The notes beneath the pieces were generated by a model, which had not been told where the DNA came from, did no database searches, and saw nothing but the letters and a program-made list of their open reading frames with translations. Positions 55,347 through 63,501 of a DNA stretch of 64,000 bases are shown piece after piece. Both the position numbers and the translations under genes were made by a program. The stretch covers positions 26,867 through 90,866 of the forward strand of contig JAKUTS010000008.1 of assembly GCA_022447925.1 (NCBI GenBank), given 5' to 3'. The stretch is from SAR202 cluster bacterium. GTDB lineage: Bacteria > Chloroflexota > Dehalococcoidia > Lucifugimonadales > UBA2962. How positions within the stretch are numbered: position 1 is the first letter of the stretch; each line of letters begins with the position of its first letter.

Positions 55347-55841
55347 TCAAGATGGTTTTTCAGTTGTATGAACCTTGTGAAGGAACATTTTACCTAACTT
55401 ATAGGTGTCAACACCTACAATTCTAACTTGCTTGACATCAGATAGGGTAGTGAAATACTGCTGTATTTTTAAGCCTAATGGGTTGGAAATAGCTATCGAA
55501 GCTGCAGCAATAAGGATTCTAGGCCCTAAATCGGGAGACTTAGACTTAGTTATTCTTCTATATAGTTGAAATGCGAGATCGGTCATAATAACAGTCAAAG
55601 CAATATTTGTTCCGCAATTTTTAGAAACCGACAGGCTATTTTCGCCTTTATACAGGCGTTCAAGGGCATTTAGGGTAGCAATCTTTACTTCCGGTTTTGG
55701 TGCCTTAGAAAAGAGCCAGAACCCATTATTAGTGGCGTAGCCAGCTATAAAGCCCTGTAAGCCCTGTTCTGCCATTACAGCAACAGTTGCATGCTCTATA
55801 GCGTGATTTCGCCTTACTTTATTTATAAAGGTTAGATTCAT
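55347..55841 (-). CDS. DUF6391-like membrane protein
   Basis: 164 residues from the chosen start. VRRNHAIEHATVAVM near the N-terminus, with the HAIEHAT histidines, resembles the DUF6391 family of short membrane-associated proteins seen in cyanobacteria and Chloroflexota. A hydrophobic segment near 110-130 (ILIAAASIAISNPLG) may cross the membrane. The start ATG 55841 is preceded 7 nt upstream by TATAAT, so it may be leaderless; a frame opening at 55892 would put that box inside the gene. Function unknown. Confidence 0.7.
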   Translation of the reverse strand: MNLTFINKVRRNHAIEHATVAVMAEQGLQGFIAGYATNNGFWLFSKAPKPEVKIATLNALERLYKGENSLSVSKNCGTNIALTVIMTDLAFQLYRRITKSKSPDLGPRILIAAASIAISNPLGLKIQQYFTTLSDVKQVRIVGVDTYKLGKMFLHKVHTTEKPS

Positions 55842-55848
55842 ACCAGGT

Positions 55849-55854
55849 ATTATA
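55849..55854 (-). promoter_or_regulatory. -10 box of the DUF6391-like gene
   Basis: TATAAT read on the minus strand, ending 7 nt before the ATG at 55841, so the message would start at or near the start codon. The -35 region is weak (TTACTT at 18-nt spacing). Confidence 0.45.
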
Positions 55855-56037
55855 TAGGATTTCCAGGTAACAAAGTAATATATTTGACACATAAACTTAG
55901 CGTGTAAGAAAAGTATATTGAGCTCAAATCAATACTTGATTAATATTTAAACATTTATTACTTTTTGTTTCAAACAAGTCTTGTTGAAAAGTTTTGAAAG
56001 ATATTAGAAAAAAATCAGAAAAGGGTTGAATAATACA

Positions 56038-56066
56038 TTGACACTGTATTAAAGCATAGTTAGCAT
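56038..56066 (+). promoter_or_regulatory. Strong promoter of the small HTH gene
   Basis: A consensus -35 TTGACA (56038-56043), a 17-nt spacer and TAGCAT (56061-56066) as -10. It is followed 33 nt later by the GTG start, with AGGAGGAG (56085-56092) in between. This is the best sigma-70-type promoter in the window. Confidence 0.7.
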
Positions 56067-56098
56067 GTGTACATTACACCGATGAGGAGGAGTCAAAG

Positions 56099-56323
56099 GT
56101 GAATAGAAAAACAAAAAAAATGGTAGCGGTAGAGGAGAGATTCCAACGACCGCTAGAGAAAATGTTACCCGAGCTGGTCACTGAGCAGGGCTTAACCGCC
56201 ACAGCTGAGCAGTTTGGCGTTAGTAAAGCTACTTTGGGATACTGGTTACTTAAACTAGGGATTAATGTACGAAGAGTTGCATTAGCTCCTGGTGAGTCAA
56301 TCGAAGTAAAAAGAGTTAGCTAG
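56099..56323 (+). CDS. Small helix-turn-helix protein
   Basis: 74-residue basic protein. Residues about 32-52 (GLTATAEQFGVSKATLGYWLL) form a helix-turn-helix of the resolvase/homeodomain-like class. The GTG start has a near-perfect AGGAGGAG 6 nt upstream and a strong promoter. The product ends SIEVKRVS. It probably binds DNA; its target is unknown. It is flanked by a minus-strand DUF6391-like gene and the convergent smpB. Confidence 0.8.
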   Translation: MNRKTKKMVAVEERFQRPLEKMLPELVTEQGLTATAEQFGVSKATLGYWLLKLGINVRRVALAPGESIEVKRVS

Positions 56324-56346
56324 ACTAACTGTCTTAAAGTTAGGAA

Positions 56347-56390
56347 TAGATTTAAACTAGTAAAACATTCCTTTTACTAGTTTAAATCTA
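56347..56390. terminator. 19-bp perfect inverted repeat, bidirectional terminator
   Basis: Arms 56347-56365 and 56372-56390 are perfectly complementary with a 6-nt loop. It lies between the converging HTH gene and smpB and contains the smpB stop codon at its right edge. The arms end in AAAA/TTTT next to the loop, and AT-rich stretches flank both sides. Most likely it ends transcription from both genes; an operator is the alternative. Confidence 0.65.
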
Positions 56391-56840
56391 AAACCTTCTG
56401 TTTTTTATAGCTCTGTCTGCTTCGCGCTTTCGGTCCCTTTCAATTATCGTTTGCCTCTTGTCATGACGTTTCTTACCTCTTGCGAGTGCAAGTTCAATTT
56501 TTGCCAATCCGTTTTTTAAGTACAATTTTAATGGTACGACAGTAAGGCCTCTTGCTCCGATATTATGCGTCAGTTCTATTATTTGATTGCGTCTTAAAAG
56601 AAGTTTACGTGTACGGGTAGGGTGGTGATTGGAACTTGCAGCTGCATACTGGGATATATGTAAATTACGTAACCATAATTCCCCACCATCAGCGTGGGCA
56701 TATGCATCTGCCAGGTTGGCGTTTCCAGACCTTATGGATTTAATCTCAGTTCCAGTCAACACTAATCCAGCCTCATAGGTCTCTAGTATTTCATAGTTAT
56801 ACCTGGCTTTTCGGTTTATCGATATGTTGTGACTTTCCAT
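56388..56840 (-). CDS. smpB: SsrA-binding protein SmpB
   Basis: Trans-translation factor that delivers tmRNA to stalled ribosomes. 150 residues with NRKARYNYEILETYEAGLVLTG, EIKSIRSGNANLADAYA, ELWLRNLHISQYAAAS, HHPTRTRKLLLRR and the basic C-terminal tail KKRHDKRQTI ... DRAIKNRRF. All family hallmarks are present and the length is normal. The tmRNA gene ssrA is not in the window. It is 28 bp downstream of the protease gene on the same strand. Confidence 0.97.
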   Translation of the reverse strand: MESHNISINRKARYNYEILETYEAGLVLTGTEIKSIRSGNANLADAYAHADGGELWLRNLHISQYAAASSNHHPTRTRKLLLRRNQIIELTHNIGARGLTVVPLKLYLKNGLAKIELALARGKKRHDKRQTIIERDRKREADRAIKNRRF

Positions 56841-56868
56841 ATGTCAATCTCGAACAGATAGATCCATT

Positions 56869-58191
56869 TTAAATCCTAATCAGAGTATCAGCAGCAGCCC
56901 TTTCCTCTATCAGCTTTTGTATCTCTTTAAGAGCTGCCTCTAATTGTAATATGTCGGCATCAGTAGGATCGGTTGAGGTTATCTGAATATCTGGCTCAAT
57001 CCCGACACCTTGTATAACTTTCCCGGACGGAGTAAACCAACGTGATGTAGTAACGAACATACCTCCTCCATTACTTAAAGGCCTCAGCATATTTACACTG
57101 CCTTTACCGAATGATACATCTCCAATGATTGTAGCTCTATTATTATCTTGCAATGCTCCTATTAAGACTTCAGAGGCGCTCGCGCTGAACGAATTGCTCA
57201 ATAGGACCATTGGTATGGTGGAATAATCTCCATCTTCTTTAACGGTCCAATCAGTTCTTTTTTGTGATGCATCAATCTGATAGGCGATTAACATATCTTT
57301 ATTTAAAAACTTACTAGTGATATCTATAACTGACTGCAATGTTCCTCCAGGGTTATCTCTAACGTCAAGGATTAACCCATCTGCTCCGCTTGCAATTGCT
57401 TTGTCTAGTGCACTAATTAGCTCGCCAGCAGTGTTGTCATGAAAGTTGGTTATTCGTAAATGCGCAACAGGATCTTCGGGAAGGCTGCGAACCAAAACGC
57501 TTACTAATGGAATGGTACCCCTTACAATTTCTACCTCTACAGGATCTAATGCGCCTAAGTGTTTAACAAGAAGCTTTACAGTACTACCCTTGGGTCCACG
57601 GATCAGGCTGACAGCTTGTAAAACAGTAAATCCCTCTAAGGAAGCCCCATCTACTGCGAGAATTTGGTCTCCGGGACGTATACCTGCCTTCTCTGCAGGG
57701 CTGCCCTGAATAGGTGCTACAATTATTAGCACACCATTGCGATTCATTGATACATGGGCACCAATACCTTCAAACTCGCCTTGAAAAATGTCATTTGAGT
57801 CAATAGCAAAAGCTTCGGGAGGCACATAGTTAGTATGCGGATCTCCCAATGCTATGAGCATGCCTCGTATAGCTGCTTCAGACATAGTTTTAGGATCAAG
57901 TTCAGCTCGGTCAACATGGTCTTTTGTGAGAATTGCCCATGCCTCCCATATAATCCTTAGTTCTTTAGCCACATCTGACGGAGCATTCAACGGTTCGCCT
58001 TGAAAAACAGACTCTGTGAATCCTAAATTATCATCACCAATGACGCCGGGGTTGCTTGTATTAAGTCCACTTTCAGGCGCGTCACGATCTACTTCTATAT
58101 CACAGCTAGTTAAAGCAAAAGCCATTAAAATAGTAAAAAGACACAATATAAGGACACTAGCCTTTTTATATATTCCCGTGGTTAAGATCAT
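56869..58191 (-). CDS. S41 family carboxyl-terminal processing protease, lipoprotein
   Basis: Periplasmic or surface serine protease of the CtpA type, 440 residues. The N-terminus has a hydrophobic signal with lipobox LTSC. A PDZ domain (about 135-220: GIGAHVSMN, GSPAEKAGIRPGDQILAVDG) is followed by the S41 catalytic domain with LRITNFHDNTAG, LILDVRDNPGGTLQ, the serine in LLSNSFSASASEVL and a lysine in GDVSFGKGSV. The ATG at 58191 is preferred: AAAGGTG lies 9 nt upstream, whereas a GTG at 58203 lies inside that site. Confidence 0.92.
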   Translation of the reverse strand: MILTTGIYKKASVLILCLFTILMAFALTSCDIEVDRDAPESGLNTSNPGVIGDDNLGFTESVFQGEPLNAPSDVAKELRIIWEAWAILTKDHVDRAELDPKTMSEAAIRGMLIALGDPHTNYVPPEAFAIDSNDIFQGEFEGIGAHVSMNRNGVLIIVAPIQGSPAEKAGIRPGDQILAVDGASLEGFTVLQAVSLIRGPKGSTVKLLVKHLGALDPVEVEIVRGTIPLVSVLVRSLPEDPVAHLRITNFHDNTAGELISALDKAIASGADGLILDVRDNPGGTLQSVIDITSKFLNKDMLIAYQIDASQKRTDWTVKEDGDYSTIPMVLLSNSFSASASEVLIGALQDNNRATIIGDVSFGKGSVNMLRPLSNGGGMFVTTSRWFTPSGKVIQGVGIEPDIQITSTDPTDADILQLEAALKEIQKLIEERAAADTLIRI

Positions 58192-58246
58192 AGAAAGTAA
58201 CACCTTTATTTATTGAATCTACTACCTCAGATTTTAGCACGATATA

Positions 58247-58361
58247 AACGCCGCCATAGGTGTAGCTAAAGCTTTCTTAATTAACTTCGCACCGAATCCA
58301 CCTAATATGAACCAATGGAAAAGTTTTCTGGCGCCAGAAAACTTTTCAAGAAAGCGGCGTT
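58247..58361. repeat. Nested palindromic element
   Basis: A 115-bp intergenic element with several self-complementary blocks. AACGCC (58247-58252) pairs with GGCGTT (58356-58361); GCTTTCTT (58271-58278) pairs with AAGAAAGC (58348-58355); and 58318-58347 is a perfect 30-bp palindrome with no spacer, centred on GGCGCC. It lies between two divergent genes. It could be a small mobile inverted-repeat (MITE-like) element, a tandem operator, or a transcription stop. Confidence 0.6.
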
Positions 58362-58454
58362 AAGGCATATAAACTATTGACTCAATTAATTATTGCTAGG
58401 TAAAGTGAGCAAAGTGCACGAATTAACTGAGGCTCTACCAGAGTATTTTAATTG

Positions 58455-59480
58455 ATGGAAAAGTTTTTAAATAACAACAAAAAGCCAGCCAAACGCCGAA
58501 GCTATCCATTCCATCAACTGAAACAAGCTCAAATAATAGGCGAAACAATACAGGAATCCAACTCTGGCTTGCCTATGGATCGGTTTCTGCTTGCCAAAGC
58601 CCTCAACACCACTCCTAAAAGCAGTGGATTTATCATTAAATTGAACTCATCTGCCAGGTATGGAATCACTAATGGTGGTTATAACGATCCCACTATCTCC
58701 TTGACCGAGTTAGGTAGATCGATTGTTTCTTCAAAGGATCCAGATGAATATCAACATGCTTTAGTTGAATGTTCGATTAAGCCTGATGTATTCAGGAATT
58801 TTTACCAGCGAATGGATGGAAAACAATTACCCGAAGAGGGCTACGCGAAAAATATCCTGGAAAGAGATCATCAGATAGATCAGGACCTTTCAAGAGAGTG
58901 CTACGAAACCATTGTGGCAAACGGATTGCATGCCAATATAATCAGAAAAGTAAAGGGTGAGATGTATGTTAATCTCAGCGCGGCTTTACAGAATCAAACA
59001 TCCATTAAGGCTGACGAACTTGTAAATAATACAGGGTATACAGATGGCTCCAGTATAACTTCAGATAAAACAAACAGGGTATTCATTGGGCACTTTGGGG
59101 ATCTGCATCTTTTAAAAGTGGTCGAGGATTTGCTGTACGAGTTTAATATTGCATTTCAAATAGTAGATCTAAGCAACCTGGAGAAGAACAGATTTATGGT
59201 TAAAGTAAATGTTGACTTAAAAGCATGTCAATCGGCGGTAATTCTTATCGGTATGTCTAATCAAACAGATCAAATCAATCAGTTGAAGCTACCCATTATT
59301 GTGGGCGCGGCCAGCGCGTTACATGATGGCAAGGTAGTCGTAATAGCTGACGATGCAACTGGTGAAAAAATTGGTGAGTTGGGGTTAAATGTTGTTTGCG
59401 TAAAGAATGAAACCGCGATCAGTGAGATACAGATACTGAAAACGCTGAATAACACCAATGTTATTAACGTAACTGTGTAA
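58455..59480 (+). CDS. Winged-helix and TIR-like domain protein
   Basis: 341 residues with no signal peptide. Residues about 15-100 (LPMDRFLLAKALNTTPKSSGF, GYNDPTISLTELGRSIV) look like a winged helix. Residues about 205-335 resemble the predicted nucleotide-binding TIR-like domain: RVFIGHFGDLHLLKVVEDLL, then LKACQSAVILIGMS, then KLPIIVGAASALHDGKVVVI. Asp and Glu residues expected in an active NADase are not evident. Similar proteins often act as regulators or defence effectors; that is inference. TAA to ATG overlap couples it to the next gene. No Shine-Dalgarno sequence precedes its ATG. Confidence 0.6.
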   Translation: MEKFLNNNKKPAKRRSYPFHQLKQAQIIGETIQESNSGLPMDRFLLAKALNTTPKSSGFIIKLNSSARYGITNGGYNDPTISLTELGRSIVSSKDPDEYQHALVECSIKPDVFRNFYQRMDGKQLPEEGYAKNILERDHQIDQDLSRECYETIVANGLHANIIRKVKGEMYVNLSAALQNQTSIKADELVNNTGYTDGSSITSDKTNRVFIGHFGDLHLLKVVEDLLYEFNIAFQIVDLSNLEKNRFMVKVNVDLKACQSAVILIGMSNQTDQINQLKLPIIVGAASALHDGKVVVIADDATGEKIGELGLNVVCVKNETAISEIQILKTLNNTNVINVTV

Positions 59481-59492
59481 ATGGAAGCTTTA

Positions 59493-60053
59493 ATGATTCG
59501 ATGTGACTGGGCAGTAACAGACGCCCTGTATATGAAATATCATGATACAGAATGGGGTAGTCCTTTGCATGATGACAGAAAATTGTTTGAATTGCTTATT
59601 TTGGAGGGCGCCCAAGCTGGGCTTAGTTGGATAACGGTGTTGAAAAAACGGGAAAACTATCGCAAATCCATGTCACACTTTAATCCTTATGCCATAGCAT
59701 CTTACGGGGTAAAAGAAGTTAACAGGCTCATGTCTGATAAAGGGATTATAAAAAATCGGCTAAAAATAGAGTCTTCAATCCAAAATGCAAGAGCCGTTAT
59801 AGAAGTTATAACTCAATATGGAAGCTTCGACACATTTCTCTGGGATCGCTTCGATGGGCAGCCAATAGTAAACCAATATAAATCCGTTGATGAAATACCT
59901 GGATATACCATCGCCTCAGAAAACCTTAGTAAAGAATTGAAAAAAAGAAATTTTTCATTTGTTGGACCTACGATAGTGTATTCCTTTATGCAGGCAGCAG
60001 GATTCGTCAATGATCACATAACATCATGTTTCAGGCATAAGGAACTAATATAA
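59493..60053 (+). CDS. tag: DNA-3-methyladenine glycosylase I
   Basis: Removes 3-methyladenine from alkylated DNA. 186 residues with IRCDWAVTDALYMKYHDTEWG at the start, FELLILEGAQAGLSWITVLKKRENY, and the C-terminal FVNDHITSCFRH; the N-terminal Cys with His and the last His/Cys pair form the HhH-glycosylase zinc snap. GGAAG lies about 5 nt before the ATG at 59493; an ATG at 59481, directly after the upstream stop, is an alternative. It may be co-transcribed with the upstream TIR-like gene. Confidence 0.92.
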   Translation: MIRCDWAVTDALYMKYHDTEWGSPLHDDRKLFELLILEGAQAGLSWITVLKKRENYRKSMSHFNPYAIASYGVKEVNRLMSDKGIIKNRLKIESSIQNARAVIEVITQYGSFDTFLWDRFDGQPIVNQYKSVDEIPGYTIASENLSKELKKRNFSFVGPTIVYSFMQAAGFVNDHITSCFRHKELI

Positions 60054-60321
60054 ATATATACACAACTTTACATAATATATATAGTGCGAACCAATAAGTT
60101 AAACAAAAATGAGTACTGCCGGAAGAGTAACATTTTTAGAAAAGCTCCCCCACTTTAGCCCAAACAGCTATTTTTGGTGCGTTTCCTGTCAGTTATCGAT
60201 AAATTAGACTATCAAACGTATAAAATGTCTCTACGGTGGACTCAAGCTTGTAGACTGGGTGTTAACTACACAGTGAGCGGATCTGTTAACTGAGTTTCCA
60301 AAAACCAGATGAGGTTAGAAA

Positions 60322-61122
60322 TTGGACCTTTTAAATAAAGTAGCTATCGTTACCGGAGCCAGCAGAGGCATTGGAGCAGGCGTTGTCGATAAGTTTGCTA
60401 TGCACGGCGCAAAAGTCGTAATCGCGGACATATCATTAGGTGAAACTGAAGGATTTGCCGATAAACTCAAAAAAAATGGACATGAAGTTTATGCTTCACA
60501 AACAGACGTAACAAAAATCGAATCAGTTGAATCGATGGTCGCAGATACTATCGAAAGGTTTAAAACTATCGATATCCTCGTTAACAATGCTGGTGTATGG
60601 GCCGCTCCAGGTTTCGTGGATCGGGCTTTGTCGGAGCCAGAAGACTGGGACATCACTTATGAAGTTAATCTAAAAGCCGTGGCATCTGTAACGAATGCAG
60701 TTGTCCCCTACATGAAGAATAACTCTTATGGAAAGATAATTAATATTGCCTCAGTTGGTGGGAAGATAGGTTCCGCTTCAAATCCAGCATATATGGCCTC
60801 GAAAGCAGGGACGATTAGTCTGACTAAATCATCTGCTCTTGAATACGCCAAATTTAATATAAATGTTAATGCGATTTGCCCTGGATTTGTTTGGACTCCC
60901 ATGGCTATCTCTATTGAGGAGCAGGCAGGCAGTAATCAACCGGAATATACGAATATGGCACCACGCGAGATATATGATTCTCTGGTAGCTGAAACAATTC
61001 CGCTTGGACGAGATCAGACTCCGGAAGATATAGGAAACCTCGCTGTTTTTCTGGCTAGTGAATTTTCAAAAAATATAACAGGACAGGCGATAAATGTATG
61101 CGGTGGCTCAAACATGGATTGA
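60322..61122 (+). CDS. Short-chain dehydrogenase/reductase
   Basis: 266-residue classical SDR: VTGASRGIGAGV cofactor motif, NNAGVWA, IINIASVGGKIG, and the catalytic YMASKAG. The C-terminus INVCGG matches family consensus, and NAICPGFVWTPM is typical of the FabG/BDH-like group. The TTG start has a GAGG site about 9 nt upstream. The gap 60054-60321 (268 bp) shows no gene; it has a GTTAACT pair at about 60262 and 60285. Substrate unknown. Confidence 0.9.
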   Translation: MDLLNKVAIVTGASRGIGAGVVDKFAMHGAKVVIADISLGETEGFADKLKKNGHEVYASQTDVTKIESVESMVADTIERFKTIDILVNNAGVWAAPGFVDRALSEPEDWDITYEVNLKAVASVTNAVVPYMKNNSYGKIINIASVGGKIGSASNPAYMASKAGTISLTKSSALEYAKFNINVNAICPGFVWTPMAISIEEQAGSNQPEYTNMAPREIYDSLVAETIPLGRDQTPEDIGNLAVFLASEFSKNITGQAINVCGGSNMD

Positions 61123-61129
61123 GACTGTT

Positions 61130-62257
61130 TTAGTCCTCTAAGATTATTTGTATGGAGTTCAACAATTCTGATATTCCTGTTCCGTTTTTAGCAGACACAA
61201 TGTTCACGGGTGTACCATCATCATTATCAATTCTCGTTGGAGCCAAGATAGAAATATCTTCAATGCTGGCTGATGATGAAAGCAGATCTGCCTTATTTAG
61301 GATTATTATACTTTTACTCTGATCGACACCTAAGTTTTGTAGAACCTCCGTCACGACACTGACGTGCTGTGCTGCATTAGGGTGAGTAATATCCACAACG
61401 TGGAGAATCGCAGAGGTTTCACCTATCTCTTCTAGAGTTGCTCTGAATGCCGCCACAAGTGTTGTAGGCAGCTTTTGTATAAATCCGACTGTGTCGGTTA
61501 TAAGAATTTGTTTTGAATTTGGTAATTGAAGTTTTCGGGTAACCGGATCAAGGGTCATGAAAAGTTTATTCTCTGCTGCGACTCCGGCTTTAGTCAGGGT
61601 ATTTAATAAAGTACTTTTCCCCGCATTGGTGTATCCAACCAGGCCAACTACGTCTACTCCACTTCTTCTTCTGCGCTCTCGATACAGATTTCTATGAGTA
61701 CGTATTGATTTCAACTCTTTCTTAAGCTTTATAATCCTGTTACGAATTAATCTTCGATCGGTTTCGATCTGAGTTTCTCCGGGACCTCTTGTACCAATCC
61801 CTCCGCCTAAGCGCTCAAGATGGCTCCACTGGCCAGCTAATCGTGGTAGTAAATATTCGTGTTGTGCTAATTCCACCTGTAACCGGCCTTCGCGGGTTTG
61901 GGCACGGGAAGCAAAAATGTCTAATATAAGTGCTGTTCGATCTATGACTTTTACTTTTTCTAAAACCTTCTCCAGGTTTTGTTGCTGGTTGGGATCTAAC
62001 TCGTCATCGCAGATTACAGTACCGATAGAATTTTCAATAATTAATTCTTTTAGTTCTTCAAGTTTTCCTTGACCCAGATAGTAATGGCTGTAGCGCCTTA
62101 ATTTTTGCGTTAAAGCTCCTATCACTTCTGCACCGGCGCTTAAGGCCAGTTCTCTTAACTCCTCGATTGAATCCTGGATAGACAGTTGGGTTTTGCTCCC
62201 GTAAAGATCAACTCCCACAAGTAAAACTCGTTCCGTATCCTGTTTCGTGTATACCAA
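61130..62257 (-). CDS. hflX: GTPase HflX
   Basis: Ribosome-associated GTPase that splits or rescues ribosomes. The 375 residues hold the N-terminal HflX domain (ERVLLVGVDL, YYLGQGKLEEL, VICDDELDPNQQQNLE, RTALILDIFASRAQTREGRLQVELA) and the G domain with GYTNAGKSTLLNTLT, DTVGFI and NKADLL. The TTG start at 62257 has AAAGG 5 nt upstream; the frame is open further up but has no other start codon. It converges on the SDR gene with a 7-bp gap. Confidence 0.95.
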   Translation of the reverse strand: MVYTKQDTERVLLVGVDLYGSKTQLSIQDSIEELRELALSAGAEVIGALTQKLRRYSHYYLGQGKLEELKELIIENSIGTVICDDELDPNQQQNLEKVLEKVKVIDRTALILDIFASRAQTREGRLQVELAQHEYLLPRLAGQWSHLERLGGGIGTRGPGETQIETDRRLIRNRIIKLKKELKSIRTHRNLYRERRRRSGVDVVGLVGYTNAGKSTLLNTLTKAGVAAENKLFMTLDPVTRKLQLPNSKQILITDTVGFIQKLPTTLVAAFRATLEEIGETSAILHVVDITHPNAAQHVSVVTEVLQNLGVDQSKSIIILNKADLLSSSASIEDISILAPTRIDNDDGTPVNIVSAKNGTGISELLNSIQIILED

Positions 62258-62312
62258 ACGACCTTTACCGGGCTGTCTTCGGTTTCTAATTCGGGCTATG
62301 AGTTTAACTCCA

Positions 62313-63482
62313 TTACTTCTTTGGAATCTCCAGTGATTTTAGACGATCAAGACCGCGTGCCATATCTACGTCGTTTATCGTCAGTGAAAGTCTGATATAA
62401 CCCTCTCCGGAAGGACCATATCCATTTCCGGGAGTAACGACGATGTCTGCTTCATCAAGTAGCAGAGACGTAAAACTCGCTGAATCGTACCCAGCCGGTA
62501 CAGGCGCCCACACGTATAAACTTGCTTTTGGCGGATCTAGTTCGATCCCAATAGAATTTAAGGTTTCTACAACTTTATTTCTTCTTGATTCGTAAACATC
62601 GTTACGTTCACGAACCTGATTGTCAGTCATATTCATTGCTTCAATCGCCATATACTGGATGGCTTGAGGTATACCGGAGTCAAGGTTGGATTTAACTGTC
62701 ATCAAAGCCTGAATCATGTCAGGGTTCCCTACTGCCATACCTACTCTCCAGCCGGTCATATTGTAACTTTTGGATAATGAGTGAAATTCGATGCCGGCTT
62801 CCATTGCTCCTGAGCAGTTAAACATACTTATCGGTTTATATTCATCGAAATATGTTTCCGTATAGGCTGCATCATGCAGTAAAGCGATGTCATGTTTAAG
62901 AGCGAACTCGATTGCTTTATCAAAAAATGACTGATCAGCGATAGCTCCGGTTGGATTGTTTGGATAATTTATCCACATTACTTTGGCTTTGGAGGCTGTT
63001 TCATTTGAAATTGCGGACAGATCGGGCAGCCAGTTGTTGGCTGAAGTTAGAGGCATCCATTCACATTCTCCTCCTGCAAACCAGGTTCCAACGGAATAAA
63101 CGGGGTATCCTGGATCTGGAACCAGAGCAATATCACCAGGGGCAATGAAACACAAAGATGCATGCCCTATTCCCTCTTTGGCCCCTATTAAAGGTAATAT
63201 TTCAGTATCAGGGTTAAGCTTTACTCCAAACCGGCGTTGATACCATTCTGCCATTGCCAATCGTAGTTCAGGTAATCCATCAGTCTCAGGGTAACGATGA
63301 TTTGCTGAATCAAGAGATGTTTCAGATAGTTTAGCTATTATTGAATCGGGGGTAGGTAGGGCCGGGGCACCAATACCGAAACTTATGACATCACAACCTT
63401 CAGCCTTCTTTTTGGCTATTTTTCGACTGATCTCAACGAAGAGATATGGCGGAACCTTATTGATGCGCTGAGCAAACTTCAT
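62313..63482 (-). CDS. dapL: LL-diaminopimelate aminotransferase-like enzyme
   Basis: PLP-dependent class I/II aminotransferase, 389 residues. Features: VISFGIGAPALPTPDSI, RYPETDGLPELR, INYPNNPTGA, HDAAYTETYFD and the PLP lysine in SLSKSYNMTGWRVG; a C-terminal Arg in YIRLSLT. The next gene on the same strand is dapF, so the most economical role is making LL-DAP from tetrahydrodipicolinate. Aspartate aminotransferases share much of this pattern, so the substrate is inferred from context. Confidence 0.82.
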   Translation of the reverse strand: MKFAQRINKVPPYLFVEISRKIAKKKAEGCDVISFGIGAPALPTPDSIIAKLSETSLDSANHRYPETDGLPELRLAMAEWYQRRFGVKLNPDTEILPLIGAKEGIGHASLCFIAPGDIALVPDPGYPVYSVGTWFAGGECEWMPLTSANNWLPDLSAISNETASKAKVMWINYPNNPTGAIADQSFFDKAIEFALKHDIALLHDAAYTETYFDEYKPISMFNCSGAMEAGIEFHSLSKSYNMTGWRVGMAVGNPDMIQALMTVKSNLDSGIPQAIQYMAIEAMNMTDNQVRERNDVYESRRNKVVETLNSIGIELDPPKASLYVWAPVPAGYDSASFTSLLLDEADIVVTPGNGYGPSGEGYIRLSLTINDVDMARGLDRLKSLEIPKK

Positions 63483-63501
63483 TTAAATCCTCTTTTTGTG
63501 T

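Noticed and set aside
60262..60291. Repeated GTTAACT motifs upstream of the SDR at 60322
   Set aside because: GTTAAC is itself a 6-bp palindrome, so two copies are expected by chance in AT-rich DNA; no other repeat structure links them.
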